Shown: one piece after another, positions 45,100-54,708 of the stretch
Numbering within the stretch: the first letter of the stretch is position 1
How the letters are laid out: the number at the start of each line of letters is the position of its first letter
Assembly: GCA_017513245.1 (NCBI GenBank)
Contig: JAFXGK010000016.1
Location: forward strand, 1 to 64,000
From: Clostridia bacterium
Lineage (GTDB): Bacteria; Bacillota; Clostridia; Oscillospirales; Acutalibacteraceae
Direction of reading: 5' to 3'
DNA: 64,000 nucleotides
Program-made: the position numbers and the translations under genes
Notes under the pieces: model-generated
Database searches by the model: none
What the model was told of the DNA's origin: nothing
What the model saw: the letters and a program-made list of their open reading frames with translations, nothing else

Positions 45100-46701
45100 T
45101 TACTGAAGATTGCTATTTGTTAAAAGCCACGGGAAATCGTATACAAACAGCGTATCATCATCGTAATCCGGGTCGATGCTCGGAGGAAGAGTTTCGGTTT
45201 CGAGTTCGTCTATCTTGCGGTCGTTTTCGATGTAATCGCGAATCACACGCATTATATAATCATTTCTAACCAGCTGACCGCCAAGGAAAAGATGATTGAT
45301 TTCGCTGCCGAAGCCTACGTTGGTTTTGCGCCAGTAACGGTAGAATACGTCGATTAAACCGTTAAGCGATGCGTTTAATTCTTCGAGCCTTGTAAGGCAG
45401 TTTTTCAGCGCTTCTTTATCGGCGTTTTTATATGCGGCACGGATGGTGCGTCCCAAATTTGCGCGGATAGAGAGGGTTCGGGCAAAGGCAGCGGCCATCT
45501 CGAAAATATAGCCGAATTCCCCTGCCTCGACCGACTTATATTCTGCTTCGAGAGTTTTATACCAGTTGCTCATTTGGGGGTCGTGCAGAAGATCGTAGCC
45601 GGTTACGAGCATATCCTCGACAAATACGCGGAAGGAACGGTTATGAACGTATTTGGAGGGCTTTTTATCGGGGTTGTTAAGGTAGTCGAGCGACATTAAA
45701 TCATCGAATTTTACGCCGACAATATCGAAGAATTTTTGCTTGTCGAGTGGCTTATTTTCATCAAAATTACCGTTGGCATATTCGGCGGCGGCAAACAAAA
45801 CGGGCATAACGGCAAAATTATTAACCCATGCGCCGCGATCGGACCAAACGGTTACCAAATACTGCTCAATTCCGAGCGCAGAGGAGACCTTCATTTGCGG
45901 AATTATGCGAGAAATACTGAAATCGTTTTGGGTTGAAAGACCATTTATTTTATAGGCGGCACCGGCGTAGGTGATTTTTTCGTAACTGCCAACGTTTTCT
46001 TTAAGCTCGGCAAGGTTTTTGCGGATGGTGTCCTCGTCGGCCTCGCGATAGTTCCAGTAAAAGACCTTAACGCTGTCGGGAAGCGCCGCTTTTACGACCT
46101 CGGGGGTTACTGTAGTCTGGTGACGCTCTATCAGCATATCGTGCCAAATTTCAAAGGTGTAGCCGTATTTTTCACCAATTTCCACCACGCGCTTTAGGTG
46201 CTCGAGCAGAATTTCCTTGCGGTCGCGGAAACCGTTTTGCTTAAAATAGTTGCCCGTTCCGAGGCCGTAGGTTTCATCGTAGCCAATATGAATGCGACGG
46301 GATTTTAATGCGCCCGACATGGTTTTAAACATTTTATCGACCAATTCATAAACGCGCTCGTTGCCGACAAGCAAAATCTCGCGGGTATCGAGCATATCGG
46401 TGTAGCAAAAATGACGCTCTAAAAAAGCCAAATGACCAAGGGTTTGGATATTGGGAATTAATTCTATTCCCTTGCTTTCCGAGTATTCTTCCATCGCTTT
46501 GAGATCATCGGCAGTAAAGCCTCCGCGCTTGTAATTAAAGTAGGGCTCACCCTCCATTTTATAGGCATCGGTCAGGCTGAGATACAGTTCGTCGTAACCC
46601 ATTGCGGAAATAAGGTCGACGTACTTTTTGAAGGTTTCAAAGTTTGGAGTGTTGTTGTTAGACACCTCAAGCAGCGTTGAAAGTTTTTTGAATTTTTTCA
46701 T
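45100..46701 (-). CDS. GH20-family beta-hexosaminidase-like protein
   Basis: A 533-residue protein without a signal peptide. An (beta/alpha)8 barrel can be inferred. The catalytic Asp-Glu pair is in HIGYDET (D142-E143), and IPNIQTLGH (82-90) is also characteristic of GH20. Such enzymes release terminal N-acetylglucosamine or N-acetylgalactosamine by substrate-assisted catalysis. The C-terminal 200 residues are helical, as in the GH20C type. It stands alone between a promoter at 46737-46765 and a terminator. Cytoplasmic action on imported glycans is likely. Confidence 0.86.
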   Translation of the reverse strand: MKKFKKLSTLLEVSNNNTPNFETFKKYVDLISAMGYDELYLSLTDAYKMEGEPYFNYKRGGFTADDLKAMEEYSESKGIELIPNIQTLGHLAFLERHFCYTDMLDTREILLVGNERVYELVDKMFKTMSGALKSRRIHIGYDETYGLGTGNYFKQNGFRDRKEILLEHLKRVVEIGEKYGYTFEIWHDMLIERHQTTVTPEVVKAALPDSVKVFYWNYREADEDTIRKNLAELKENVGSYEKITYAGAAYKINGLSTQNDFSISRIIPQMKVSSALGIEQYLVTVWSDRGAWVNNFAVMPVLFAAAEYANGNFDENKPLDKQKFFDIVGVKFDDLMSLDYLNNPDKKPSKYVHNRSFRVFVEDMLVTGYDLLHDPQMSNWYKTLEAEYKSVEAGEFGYIFEMAAAFARTLSIRANLGRTIRAAYKNADKEALKNCLTRLEELNASLNGLIDVFYRYWRKTNVGFGSEINHLFLGGQLVRNDYIMRVIRDYIENDRKIDELETETLPPSIDPDYDDDTLFVYDFPWLLTNSNLQ

Positions 46702-46736
46702 TTTACATCACCTATTATCGATTGGTTTACACTTGC

Positions 46737-46765
46737 ATTCTATTATTTTAAAAACCACAAGTCAA
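46737..46765 (-). promoter_or_regulatory. Promoter of the GH20 gene
   Basis: Minus-strand TTGACT (46765-46760) and TAGAAT (46742-46737) with 17-base spacing, about 35 bases before the ATG. Confidence 0.82.
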
Positions 46766-46797
46766 GCAGTTTTTTATATTTTTATTAAAAATATAAA

Positions 46798-46825
46798 GCC
46801 GCCCTCGGAACAACCCGAGAGCGGC
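46798..46825 (-). terminator. Terminator of the transketolase genes
   Basis: GCCGCCCTCGG and CCGAGAGCGGC pair with one internal mismatch around a six-base loop; the minus-strand tail is T-rich (TTTATATTTTT). Confidence 0.82.
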
Positions 46826-46838
46826 AGAAAATTAAGAT

Positions 46839-47783
46839 TTACTTTTTGGCAATTGCAGCCTTTGCAGCGGCTACGATATCCTTAGCGCGAAGACCGAACT
46901 CATCGAGAAGTACGGGTGCGGGACCGGAGTGACCGTAAACGTCGTTTACTGCTACGGGAACAACTATTGCGGGAGCCTCAGCAACCACAACCTCGCTTAC
47001 TGCGCCGTAGAGACCGCCGATTACGGTGTGCTCTTCTGCAGTTACGATAGCGCCGGTTTCCTTGGCGGCTTTTACGATAATATCCTTATCAATAGGCTTA
47101 ATGGTAGGCATATTGATGATGCGAGCCGAGATGCCTTCTGCCTTTAAAAGCTCATAAGCTTCAAGTGCTTCGGCAACCATAAGGCCGGTTGCGATAACGG
47201 TTACGTCGCTGCCGTCGCGGAGCTCAACGCCCTTGCCGATTTCAAACTTATAATCCTCATCGAAGATTACCGGAACGGCAAGGCGGCCGAAACGGATGTA
47301 TACGGGACCGTCGTGGTCGAATGCTGCACGCAAAGCTGCCTTAGCCTCGGTATCGTCAGCGGGATTGATAACGGTCATACCCGGGATGGTACGCATAAGG
47401 GCTAAATCTTCGCAGCACTGGTGTGTTGCACCGTCCTCACCTACCGAGATACCTGCGTGTGTTGCACCGATGATAACCGGAAGATGGGGGTAACCGATGG
47501 AGTTGCGAACCTGCTCGTATGCACGGCCTGCAGCAAACATTGCGAAGGTGCTGCAAACTACGCGCTTGCCGGTAGCAGCGATACCTGCGGCGATGCTTAC
47601 CATATTCTGCTCTGCGATACCGCAGTCATAATGTCTTTCAGGGAAAGCTTTTTTGAAGATGCCTGTTTTGGTTGCGGCGGCAAGGTCAGCGTCCAGCACG
47701 ATAAAATCGTCACGCTCGTTGCCCAGCTCTACGAGGCCGTTACCAAAAGAGTCTCTTGTTGCAATTTTCTTAATATCAGCCAT
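46839..47783 (-). CDS. Transketolase C-terminal subunit (split type)
   Basis: A 314-residue protein corresponding to the pyrimidine-binding and C-terminal domains of transketolase. MADIKKIATRDSFGNGLVELG, the AEQNMVSIAAGIAATG segment (with the glutamate that activates thiamine diphosphate), and THAGISVGEDGATHQ are visible. With its upstream partner it transfers two-carbon units in the pentose phosphate pathway. The split form is common in Firmicutes and Archaea. It follows the N-terminal subunit gene by 15 bases. Confidence 0.96.
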   Translation of the reverse strand: MADIKKIATRDSFGNGLVELGNERDDFIVLDADLAAATKTGIFKKAFPERHYDCGIAEQNMVSIAAGIAATGKRVVCSTFAMFAAGRAYEQVRNSIGYPHLPVIIGATHAGISVGEDGATHQCCEDLALMRTIPGMTVINPADDTEAKAALRAAFDHDGPVYIRFGRLAVPVIFDEDYKFEIGKGVELRDGSDVTVIATGLMVAEALEAYELLKAEGISARIINMPTIKPIDKDIIVKAAKETGAIVTAEEHTVIGGLYGAVSEVVVAEAPAIVVPVAVNDVYGHSGPAPVLLDEFGLRAKDIVAAAKAAIAKK

Positions 47784-47798
47784 TTCTCTTTACCTCCC

Positions 47799-48635
47799 TT
47801 AAAGTGCTGCGAGAGCGCTTTCGAGCTCTGCCATAGCGGCCTTGTACTGCTCTTCGTTGGGTGCGGAGCCGTGCCAGCCAACCTGATTTTCCATAAACGA
47901 AACGCCCTTGCCCTTAACTGTGTTTGCAATGATTGCGTAGGGCTTCTCATAGGTGCCAACCTTCTGCATTGCGGCGTCAATCTCGTCTAAATCGTTGCCG
48001 TTGATTACGGCTACCTCAAAGCCGAAGGCCTTGAACTTTTCATCAATCGGATAGGGAGAGTTAACCTCGTCGATGCTGCCGTCGATCTGCAGATTGTTGT
48101 TATCTACGATAACGGTGAGGTTATTAAGCTTTTTGTGGGATGCGAACATTGCGGCCTCCCAAACCTGACCCTCTTCGATTTCGCCGTCGCCCAAGATGGT
48201 GTAAACCTTATAATCATCACCGAAGTGCTTGGCCGAGAGAGCCATACCAACGGCTGCCGAAATGCCCTGGCCGAGCGAGCCCGAGGACATATCAACGCCG
48301 GGAATCTTTTTCATATCGGGGTGACCCTGAAGAATGGAATCAACATGACGAAGTGTTTTGAGCATTTCTACGTCGAAGTAACCTCTGTTGGCGAGTACCG
48401 AGTAGAGTACGGGGGCAGCGTGACCCTTTGAAAGCACCAGACGGTCGCGGTTTGCAGCCTTGGGATTCTCAGGATCGATATTCATCTGCTTGAAGTAGAG
48501 ATAGGTTAAGATATCGGCAGAAGAGAGCGAGCCGCCCGGATGGCCGGATTTGGCGTTAAACACTCCCTCAATTACGCCCATTCTTACCTTTGTTGCAGTT
48601 TTTTGAAGGGCAAGCTTTTCATCAATTTTCATCAT
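47799..48635 (-). CDS. Transketolase N-terminal subunit (split type)
   Basis: A 278-residue protein corresponding to the diphosphate-binding domain of transketolase. GHPGGSLSSADILTYLYF, SKGHAAPVLYS and the thiamine-diphosphate motif GDGEIEEGQVWEA...NNNLQIDG are visible. It is half of a two-gene enzyme with the next gene. Its start overlaps the HAD phosphatase gene end by 14 bases, so the genes are co-transcribed with the ileS-lspA-rluD group. Confidence 0.96.
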   Translation of the reverse strand: MMKIDEKLALQKTATKVRMGVIEGVFNAKSGHPGGSLSSADILTYLYFKQMNIDPENPKAANRDRLVLSKGHAAPVLYSVLANRGYFDVEMLKTLRHVDSILQGHPDMKKIPGVDMSSGSLGQGISAAVGMALSAKHFGDDYKVYTILGDGEIEEGQVWEAAMFASHKKLNNLTVIVDNNNLQIDGSIDEVNSPYPIDEKFKAFGFEVAVINGNDLDEIDAAMQKVGTYEKPYAIIANTVKGKGVSFMENQVGWHGSAPNEEQYKAAMAELESALAAL

Positions 48636-49473
48636 TTTGCATCCTTTCTTCTATGTAATCAATAAAACGTCCTACCGCGCCTTCCTCAACCGTTGAAGAG
48701 ACGAAGTCGGCCATTTCAATTATTTCTTGCGGGGCTCCTGCCACAACCGCGGCACAGCCCACCGTTTTAAGCATTGGAATGTCATTATAAAAATCACCAA
48801 TGCCATAAACATTTTTAATATCGATGCCGAGCGAATCGGCCAGCAGCTTAATGCCTGTTCCCTTGTCGGCACCCGCAGGGACAACTTCAAGGTAATTATG
48901 AATACCGTCATCCAAATGCGCATTTGTAAACATAAGCTGATTCTCTTTTGCGCCAAGGGCCAGAAGGTCCTCGCGAAGATCTACATTTGTATATCCCTCT
49001 TCGAAAGTGAAAAGAACCTTGTTCCACTCATAATCCAACGCTTCATCAATGGTCATTATAAGCGGATGAAGATCTTCATACAGATTATGAATATCAACCT
49101 CGCGAGTGATGGCAACGTCAATAACCTTTTCACGGCTATGAATTTCAATTCCGATCAAGGGGTTCTTTCGTTTGGCGATTTCGCAGACGATGTTTTTGAT
49201 TTCATCATCCATTCCACGGCTGGTAACAACCTGCTCGGCGGCATAATCGTATATTACCGTTCCGTTAACCATTGCGGCCGGAGCGCTTAAATTTACGCTT
49301 TTTAAAAGTTCACGGCAAGCGTCGACACATCGACCCGTAGCGATAGTGAAATAACCGCCGTTTTCTATGAAATAATTAATCTTTTGCGCATTCGCATCTG
49401 ACACTTTTGGCGCACCGCCAATCAATGTACCATCGATATCGCTTACAAGCAAAAGACCGCCGAATTTAGCCAT
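48622..49473 (-). CDS. HAD-superfamily Cof-type phosphatase
   Basis: A 283-residue HAD hydrolase of the Cof/IIB group. Motif I is VSDIDGTLIG (about 9-18), with the nucleophile aspartate D11 and the acid-base D13. The C-terminal motif YGIGDFYNDIPML (about 230-242) supplies the magnesium aspartates. These enzymes dephosphorylate sugar phosphates or flavin nucleotides with broad range; the natural substrate is unclear. The gene overlaps rluD-like by eight bases and the transketolase start by 14. Confidence 0.93.
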   Translation of the reverse strand: MAKFGGLLLVSDIDGTLIGGAPKVSDANAQKINYFIENGGYFTIATGRCVDACRELLKSVNLSAPAAMVNGTVIYDYAAEQVVTSRGMDDEIKNIVCEIAKRKNPLIGIEIHSREKVIDVAITREVDIHNLYEDLHPLIMTIDEALDYEWNKVLFTFEEGYTNVDLREDLLALGAKENQLMFTNAHLDDGIHNYLEVVPAGADKGTGIKLLADSLGIDIKNVYGIGDFYNDIPMLKTVGCAAVVAGAPQEIIEMADFVSSTVEEGAVGRFIDYIEERMQNDEN

Positions 49474-50386
49474 TTGTTCTATCCTCTAAACTATTTAAAA
49501 ATGCTTTGAAATACTCGGGAAGTTCGCTGTCAAACTCCATATATTCGCCATTTTTCGGGTGAATAAAGCCAAGACGCTTTGCATGGAGACACTGCCCTGC
49601 GAGTATTCCCTGTCCTGCTGCCTTTTTGGGACCATAGACGGGGTCCCCTGCCACGGGATGACCCATAAAGGACATATGAACGCGAATTTGATGCGTTCTT
49701 CCGGTGTGCAGGCGCAGCCTGACATGAGTGAAGTCGCCGAAGCGTTTTAATACCTCATATTCGGTTACGGCTTCTTTAGAGTTCTTTTCGGTTACCGCCA
49801 TCTGCTTACGCTTTACGGGGTGGCGACCGATTGGAGCCTCGATTCGGCCGCGGTCGGAGCGAATATCGCCGTGAACGACGGCTTCATATTCGCGGAAAAA
49901 GCTATGCTCTTTTATCTGCTCGGCCAAGAAGTTATGCGCCGTATCGTTTTTGGCGACCATTAAAAGGCCGCTGGTATCCTTGTCGATACGGTGGAGTATT
50001 CCCGGTCGGGTTACGCCGTTTATGCCCGAAAGGCTGTCGCCGCAATGGAAAAGAAGCGCGTTTACAAGCGTACCGTCAGGGTTACCTGCGGCAGGATGCA
50101 CAACCATTCCCTTGGGCTTATTTACCACAAGCATATCGCTATCCTCAAACACGATATCAAGGGCGATATCCTGCGGCTTTGCCTCGGCTGAAACCGGCTC
50201 GGGCAGCGAGACTAAAACCTCGTCACCCGTTTTGAGCAGATAGTTTTTAGGCTTATTTTCACCGTTTACGAGCACACAGCCGTCACTCAAGAGTGAGGCT
50301 GCGCGCGAACGAGTAACGTCTGCAAGTTCGCTGACGTAAACGTCAAGTCGCTTAGGCTCGAGTTCGGTATAGGTTCCGTTTATCAT
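49466..50386 (-). CDS. RluD-family pseudouridine synthase
   Basis: A 306-residue RNA pseudouridine synthase. An S4 RNA-binding domain (about 12-70: RLDVYVSELADVTRSRAASLL) precedes the catalytic domain. The catalytic aspartate is in ILHRIDKDTSGLL (about 130-142). It resembles RluD/YlyB, which modifies 23S rRNA helix 69 or similar sites. It overlaps lspA by four bases. lspA-rluD (ylyB) is a frequent Firmicutes pairing. Confidence 0.95.
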   Translation of the reverse strand: MINGTYTELEPKRLDVYVSELADVTRSRAASLLSDGCVLVNGENKPKNYLLKTGDEVLVSLPEPVSAEAKPQDIALDIVFEDSDMLVVNKPKGMVVHPAAGNPDGTLVNALLFHCGDSLSGINGVTRPGILHRIDKDTSGLLMVAKNDTAHNFLAEQIKEHSFFREYEAVVHGDIRSDRGRIEAPIGRHPVKRKQMAVTEKNSKEAVTEYEVLKRFGDFTHVRLRLHTGRTHQIRVHMSFMGHPVAGDPVYGPKKAAGQGILAGQCLHAKRLGFIHPKNGEYMEFDSELPEYFKAFLNSLEDRTNG

Positions 50387-50886
50387 TCGTCTAAAACGTC
50401 CTCAGGCAGGGTGATTTCGTTCTTTTGCTTGCTCGAAGACTTAAAGTCTAAGAGGAAATTGAGCATAAGAAGAACCGCGCCGATAACGATTACGCAATCG
50501 GCAATATTGAATACGGGGAAATCAATAAACTGCAGATGGATAAAGTCAACCACGTAGCCGCGGAAAATGCGGTCAATCATATTGCCGAGACCGCCGCTTA
50601 AGATAAGGGTAACGGACCAGAAAAGCAGTTTGTTGTTTTTGCCTGATTTTACAAGCAAGGCTATGCAAACCAGCATTGCCACTGCGGTGAAGGCTAAAAG
50701 CAACCATGTATGGCCGTCGAGCATTCCCCAAGCGGCACCGCGATTTTTTACATAATTCCATTCAAAAAAGCCTTCGATGGCGGGGCGTGCTTCGGTTTCG
50801 AAGAACTCCGTTGCCACAAAGTATTTTGAAAACTGGTCGGCGCCCAGAAGCAGGACGCCTAAGACCACTGCGAAAATATATGACAT
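50383..50886 (-). CDS. lspA: Lipoprotein signal peptidase
   Basis: A 167-residue integral membrane aspartyl peptidase that removes signal peptides from prolipoproteins such as the one at 25794-26369. Four hydrophobic helices are visible. The catalytic aspartates are in NMIDRIFRGYVVDF and FNIADCVIVIG. The N-terminal GADQFSKYFV is also conserved. A hydrophilic C-terminal tail (KSSSKQKNEITL) follows. It lies 12 bases after ileS, as in many Firmicutes. Confidence 0.96.
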   Translation of the reverse strand: MSYIFAVVLGVLLLGADQFSKYFVATEFFETEARPAIEGFFEWNYVKNRGAAWGMLDGHTWLLLAFTAVAMLVCIALLVKSGKNNKLLFWSVTLILSGGLGNMIDRIFRGYVVDFIHLQFIDFPVFNIADCVIVIGAVLLMLNFLLDFKSSSKQKNEITLPEDVLDE

Positions 50887-50898
50887 GTGAAAACCTCC

Positions 50899-53691
50899 TT
50901 AGTTTTCTTCAATGCCCATTTCTTTAATAACTGCGGCACAACGCGCACAGAGAGTGGGATGCTCGGGATCGGAGCCTACGGTCTCGCTGTAGGACCAGCA
51001 GCGCTCGCACTTCTGGCCGCCTGCGCGGGTAACGTCAACACCAACGGTTTCGCCCTTGAACGAGCCACCCTCGCCGTTTACAACCGAAACGGAAGAAACG
51101 ATGAATACGGGCTTTAACATAGCCTCTACCGATTTTAAGAAATCATACGTTTCACCGTTTGCATAGAGGGTTACGGCAGCGTCGAGAGAAGCACCGATGG
51201 TCTTCTCGCTTCTTGCGATTTCGAGAGCCTTCTTAGCATCCTCGCGGGCTGCGATTATCTTATCCCAGCGGGCCATAAACTCGCTGTCCTCAATATCCTT
51301 AACCTCGGGCATTGCGTTGAAGACAACGTTGCGTGTATCGTGGCCCTCTTCGTGGGGCATAAACTGCCAGATCTCGTCGCCGGTGAAGGCAAGGATGGGA
51401 GATACAAGACGAGTAAGCGTATCGAGGATACGATACATTGCAGTCTGTGCGGCACGACGGCTTGCGCTGTCGGCAGCGTCAACGTAAAGGCGATCCTTTA
51501 ATACGTCGAGGTAGAAGTTAGACATATCGAGCACGCAGAAGTTATGAATTGCGTGGAAGATGATGTGATATTCGAAATTCTCATAAGCCTCACGGCACTC
51601 GGCAACCAGACGGTTGAGCTTAATCATTGCCCAACGGTCGATTTCTTCATAGGCCGACTCGTCTACCATATCCTTATTGGGATCAAAGTCGGAGATACAG
51701 CCTAAGATGAAGCGAGCGGTATTACGAATCTTACGATAGATTTCGGAAAGCTGCTTTAAGATATCCTGCGATACGCGGATATCGGCATGATAATCGGACG
51801 ATGCTACCCACAGACGGAGAATATCGGCGCCGTACTGCTTAACGATATCATCGGGGATTATGGTGTTGCCGATGGATTTGGACATTTTCTTGCCCTCGCC
51901 GTCAACAACCCAGCCGTGGGTTACAACGGTCTTATAAGGGGCTCTGCCGCGGGTTGCAACGCTTGTTAAAAGCGAAGACTGGAACCAACCGCGATACTGG
52001 TCGGCGCCCTCTAAATAAAGGTCGGCAGGGCTGTCTAAATAGTCGCGGTTTTCGAGAACGGCAGCATGCGACGAGCCGGAATCGAACCAAACGTCCATAA
52101 TATCGGTTTCACGTGTAAATTCGGTGCAGCCGCATTCGCACTTTGCGCCCTCGGGCAGAAGCTCCTCAATCGGGAGGTTATACCAAGCGTCGGCGCCCTG
52201 CTCACGGAATTTAGCAGCGATTTTCTTGATGGTTTCGGGGGTGATGAGTTCCTTACCGCAGTCCTTGCAGTAGAAGATCGGAATCGGTACACCCCAAACA
52301 CGCTGACGGGAAATACACCAGTCACTGCGGTCGCGTACCATGCCCTTAATTCTGTCCTCGCCCCAGCCGGGAATCCATTCAACGGTTTCGATTGCCTTAA
52401 CGGCCTCCTCAACGAAGTCGGATATCGAGCAGAACCACTGCTCGGTAGCACGGTAAAGGATGGGCTGCTTACAACGCCAGCAATGGGGATACTGGTGGAT
52501 AATCTTCTTAAGCGCAAAGAGGTATCCGTTTTCATCGAGCCACTTGGCGATAGCCTTATTTGCCTCGTCGGTGGTCAGGCCTGCAAACTGACCTGCATTC
52601 TCGGTGAATATGCCCTTAGCGTCAACGGTTACTACGATGGGAAGTTCCTCATAGCCGCGGCAAACCTCAAAGTCGTCGGTACCGTAGCCGGGAGCGGTAT
52701 GAACACAGCCTGTACCGCTGTCGAGTGTTACGTGGTCGCCTACGATTACAAGAGAATCGCGGTCAACGAACGGATGGCGGGCACGCATATACTCAAGCTC
52801 GGAGCCCTTAATGGTGCCGATAAGCTCAACGTCGGTGATTTCGGCAGCCTCAAATGCAGAGGAAGCCAGAGCAGTAGCCATAACGAAATACTCGTCGCCC
52901 GACTTATAAACGCCGTAATCATACTCGGGACCTACGCAGATTGCTACGTTGCCCGGAAGGGTCCAGGTTGTGGTGGTCCAGATTACGAAATAGGTATTGG
53001 CAAGGTCGGCGCCGAGTGCTGCAAGCTTGCCCATATCTTCCTTTACGGGGAATTTTACAAAAATGGAGTAGCAGGGATCTTCTGCGTACTCGATTTCGGC
53101 CTCGGCCAGGGCTGTCTGACATTCGGGGCACCAGTAAACCGGCTTTAAGCCCTTGTAGATGTAGCCGCGGTTGGCCATCTCACCGAATACCTCGATCTGA
53201 CGGGCAACGTACTCGTTAGAGAGGGTCATATAGGGACGATCCCACTCACCGAGAACGCCGAGACGCTCGAACTGGCGACGCTGCTCATCGGCATATTTTA
53301 CGGCGAACTCACGGCAGAGTTTGCGAAGCTCAACGGTAGAGATACGCTCGTCAGACTTCATGCCTGCGGCCTTACGTGCCTTAAGCTCGGTGGGAAGACC
53401 GTGGGTATCGTAGCCCGGTACGTAGGGGGTCTGATAGCCGGTCATGCTCTTATAACGGATTATAAAGTCCTTAAGCGACTTATTAAGTGCGGTTCCGAGA
53501 TGGATGATACCGTTTGCATAGGGAGGGCCATCGTGCAGGATATAGCGCGGCTTGCCCTCGTTGTGCTTAATGAGTTCCTTGTAAAGGTTCTGTTCGTTCC
53601 ATGCTTTTAAAGCCTCGGGCTCGCGGGTGGGAAGACCTGCGCGCATGGGAAATTCGGTATTGGGTAAATTAAGTGTCTTGTTGTAGTCCAT
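50899..53691 (-). CDS. ileS: Isoleucyl-tRNA synthetase
   Basis: A 930-residue class I synthetase. The HIGH-like motif is HLGT (within YANGIIHLGTALNK), the editing domain includes FVIWTTTTWTLPGN, and KMSKS precedes IGNTIIPDDI. The C-terminal zinc site is CERCWSYS...CARC. The start ATG at 53691 gives the usual MDYNKTLNLPNTEFPMRAGL beginning; AGGAG is about 13 bases upstream. No T-box leader is present because divIVA lies only 16 bases upstream, so regulation by tRNA charging must be absent or come from far upstream. Confidence 0.97.
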   Translation of the reverse strand: MDYNKTLNLPNTEFPMRAGLPTREPEALKAWNEQNLYKELIKHNEGKPRYILHDGPPYANGIIHLGTALNKSLKDFIIRYKSMTGYQTPYVPGYDTHGLPTELKARKAAGMKSDERISTVELRKLCREFAVKYADEQRRQFERLGVLGEWDRPYMTLSNEYVARQIEVFGEMANRGYIYKGLKPVYWCPECQTALAEAEIEYAEDPCYSIFVKFPVKEDMGKLAALGADLANTYFVIWTTTTWTLPGNVAICVGPEYDYGVYKSGDEYFVMATALASSAFEAAEITDVELIGTIKGSELEYMRARHPFVDRDSLVIVGDHVTLDSGTGCVHTAPGYGTDDFEVCRGYEELPIVVTVDAKGIFTENAGQFAGLTTDEANKAIAKWLDENGYLFALKKIIHQYPHCWRCKQPILYRATEQWFCSISDFVEEAVKAIETVEWIPGWGEDRIKGMVRDRSDWCISRQRVWGVPIPIFYCKDCGKELITPETIKKIAAKFREQGADAWYNLPIEELLPEGAKCECGCTEFTRETDIMDVWFDSGSSHAAVLENRDYLDSPADLYLEGADQYRGWFQSSLLTSVATRGRAPYKTVVTHGWVVDGEGKKMSKSIGNTIIPDDIVKQYGADILRLWVASSDYHADIRVSQDILKQLSEIYRKIRNTARFILGCISDFDPNKDMVDESAYEEIDRWAMIKLNRLVAECREAYENFEYHIIFHAIHNFCVLDMSNFYLDVLKDRLYVDAADSASRRAAQTAMYRILDTLTRLVSPILAFTGDEIWQFMPHEEGHDTRNVVFNAMPEVKDIEDSEFMARWDKIIAAREDAKKALEIARSEKTIGASLDAAVTLYANGETYDFLKSVEAMLKPVFIVSSVSVVNGEGGSFKGETVGVDVTRAGGQKCERCWSYSETVGSDPEHPTLCARCAAVIKEMGIEEN

Positions 53692-53707
53692 AGCTGTGGA
53701 AAATCTC

Positions 53708-54628
53708 CTATCTGTTGCGTTTGAAAAATCCCTTTGCGGGCTTATCATCGTAATCGTCTTCTTCGTCCTCATCCTCACCAAGGTTAACCTTAAAGCCGAG
53801 AGAAACTTCCTGCTCTATAATCGGCTCGGATTCCTCTTCTTCGGGTTCTTCTGCGGTGGGTTCGGGCTGTTTTTCGGGCATCATTGATGCATCCTCGGCA
53901 AAAGCAGCTATAAGCTCCTCAGCCATTTCGGAGGGTTCTTCCTCTTCCTCGGGTTTTACTGCCGCGGGTTCCTCAACCGCAGGGGCTGTCGGTGCGGTCG
54001 AAGCAGGCATACTGTCGAAAGCGAAGGCGGCGGCCTCAGCGGCACGAACAGCATCGAAGGGAACCTCATCGGGCAACTTGGAGAGAGATTCTATATGCTC
54101 TTTATAAATGGCCATAATCGAGGATTTGAAGTTAACAATGTCGAGTTTGAGCTTATCGAAGAGCAGCTGCTGACGAGCAACGCTGTCGTGTGCGGCAGAA
54201 ATCATTGCTTCGCTCTTTTCAGCCGTCTTTTTCATAATTTCAACATACTCAGCCTCGGCCTCACGCTTTTTGCGCTCGGCAATAGCCATATCCTCAGCAG
54301 CCTTTTCGTCGGTGCTGCGGTTAATATCGTTTGCGCGAAGTTTGGCTTCAACGATTATCTGTTCAGCCTTCTCTTTTGCTTCGCCTACTATCTGATCGGC
54401 AAGCTTCTGCGCCGAAACAAGTACGTTCTGGATGCTGCTCTGAGAAACGTTGAGATCCTCAACCTGTCCCTTAAGGGCGGTTATCTGTGCCTCAAGTTCC
54501 TTAATCTTAGCGTCAAACGCGTTATAGTCGGCCTCTACTCCGTCGAGGAAGTTATCGACGTCATCCTGCTTGTAGCCGTTCATGGATTTAGCAAAGCGAA
54601 TGTTTCTGATATCGTTGGCGTTATACAT
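53708..54628 (-). CDS. divIVA: DivIVA-domain cell-division protein
   Basis: A 306-residue coiled-coil protein. The N-terminal membrane-targeting region and GYKQDDVDNFLD (about 18-29) match DivIVA, followed by a long coiled coil to about residue 185. The last 110 residues are acidic and Pro/Glu-rich (AEEPEEEESEPIIEQE). DivIVA marks curved membrane at poles and septa and recruits division and cell-wall proteins. It lies in the conserved yggS-sepF-divIVA-ileS-lspA order of the Firmicutes division cluster. Confidence 0.94.
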   Translation of the reverse strand: MYNANDIRNIRFAKSMNGYKQDDVDNFLDGVEADYNAFDAKIKELEAQITALKGQVEDLNVSQSSIQNVLVSAQKLADQIVGEAKEKAEQIIVEAKLRANDINRSTDEKAAEDMAIAERKKREAEAEYVEIMKKTAEKSEAMISAAHDSVARQQLLFDKLKLDIVNFKSSIMAIYKEHIESLSKLPDEVPFDAVRAAEAAAFAFDSMPASTAPTAPAVEEPAAVKPEEEEEPSEMAEELIAAFAEDASMMPEKQPEPTAEEPEEEESEPIIEQEVSLGFKVNLGEDEDEEDDYDDKPAKGFFKRNR

Positions 54629-54677
54629 TTTTCATCCCTCTTTTAAATAAAAATTACCCTATTTTAAAAAGCCTGAA

Positions 54678-54703
54678 GCAGGCGTGCTAATTTACACGCC
54701 TGC
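54678..54703 (-). terminator. Terminator-like hairpin between sepF and divIVA
   Basis: GCAGGCGTG and CACGCCTGC pair over nine bases with an eight-base loop; TTCAGGCTTTTT follows on the minus strand, the T run being seven bases away. It may only partly terminate. Confidence 0.65.
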
Positions 54704-54708
54704 CGCTT

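Noticed and set aside
53692..53781. A T-box leader or longer start for ileS
   Set aside because: The space is occupied by divIVA's 3' end; no T-box stem or TGGN motif with terminator is visible.
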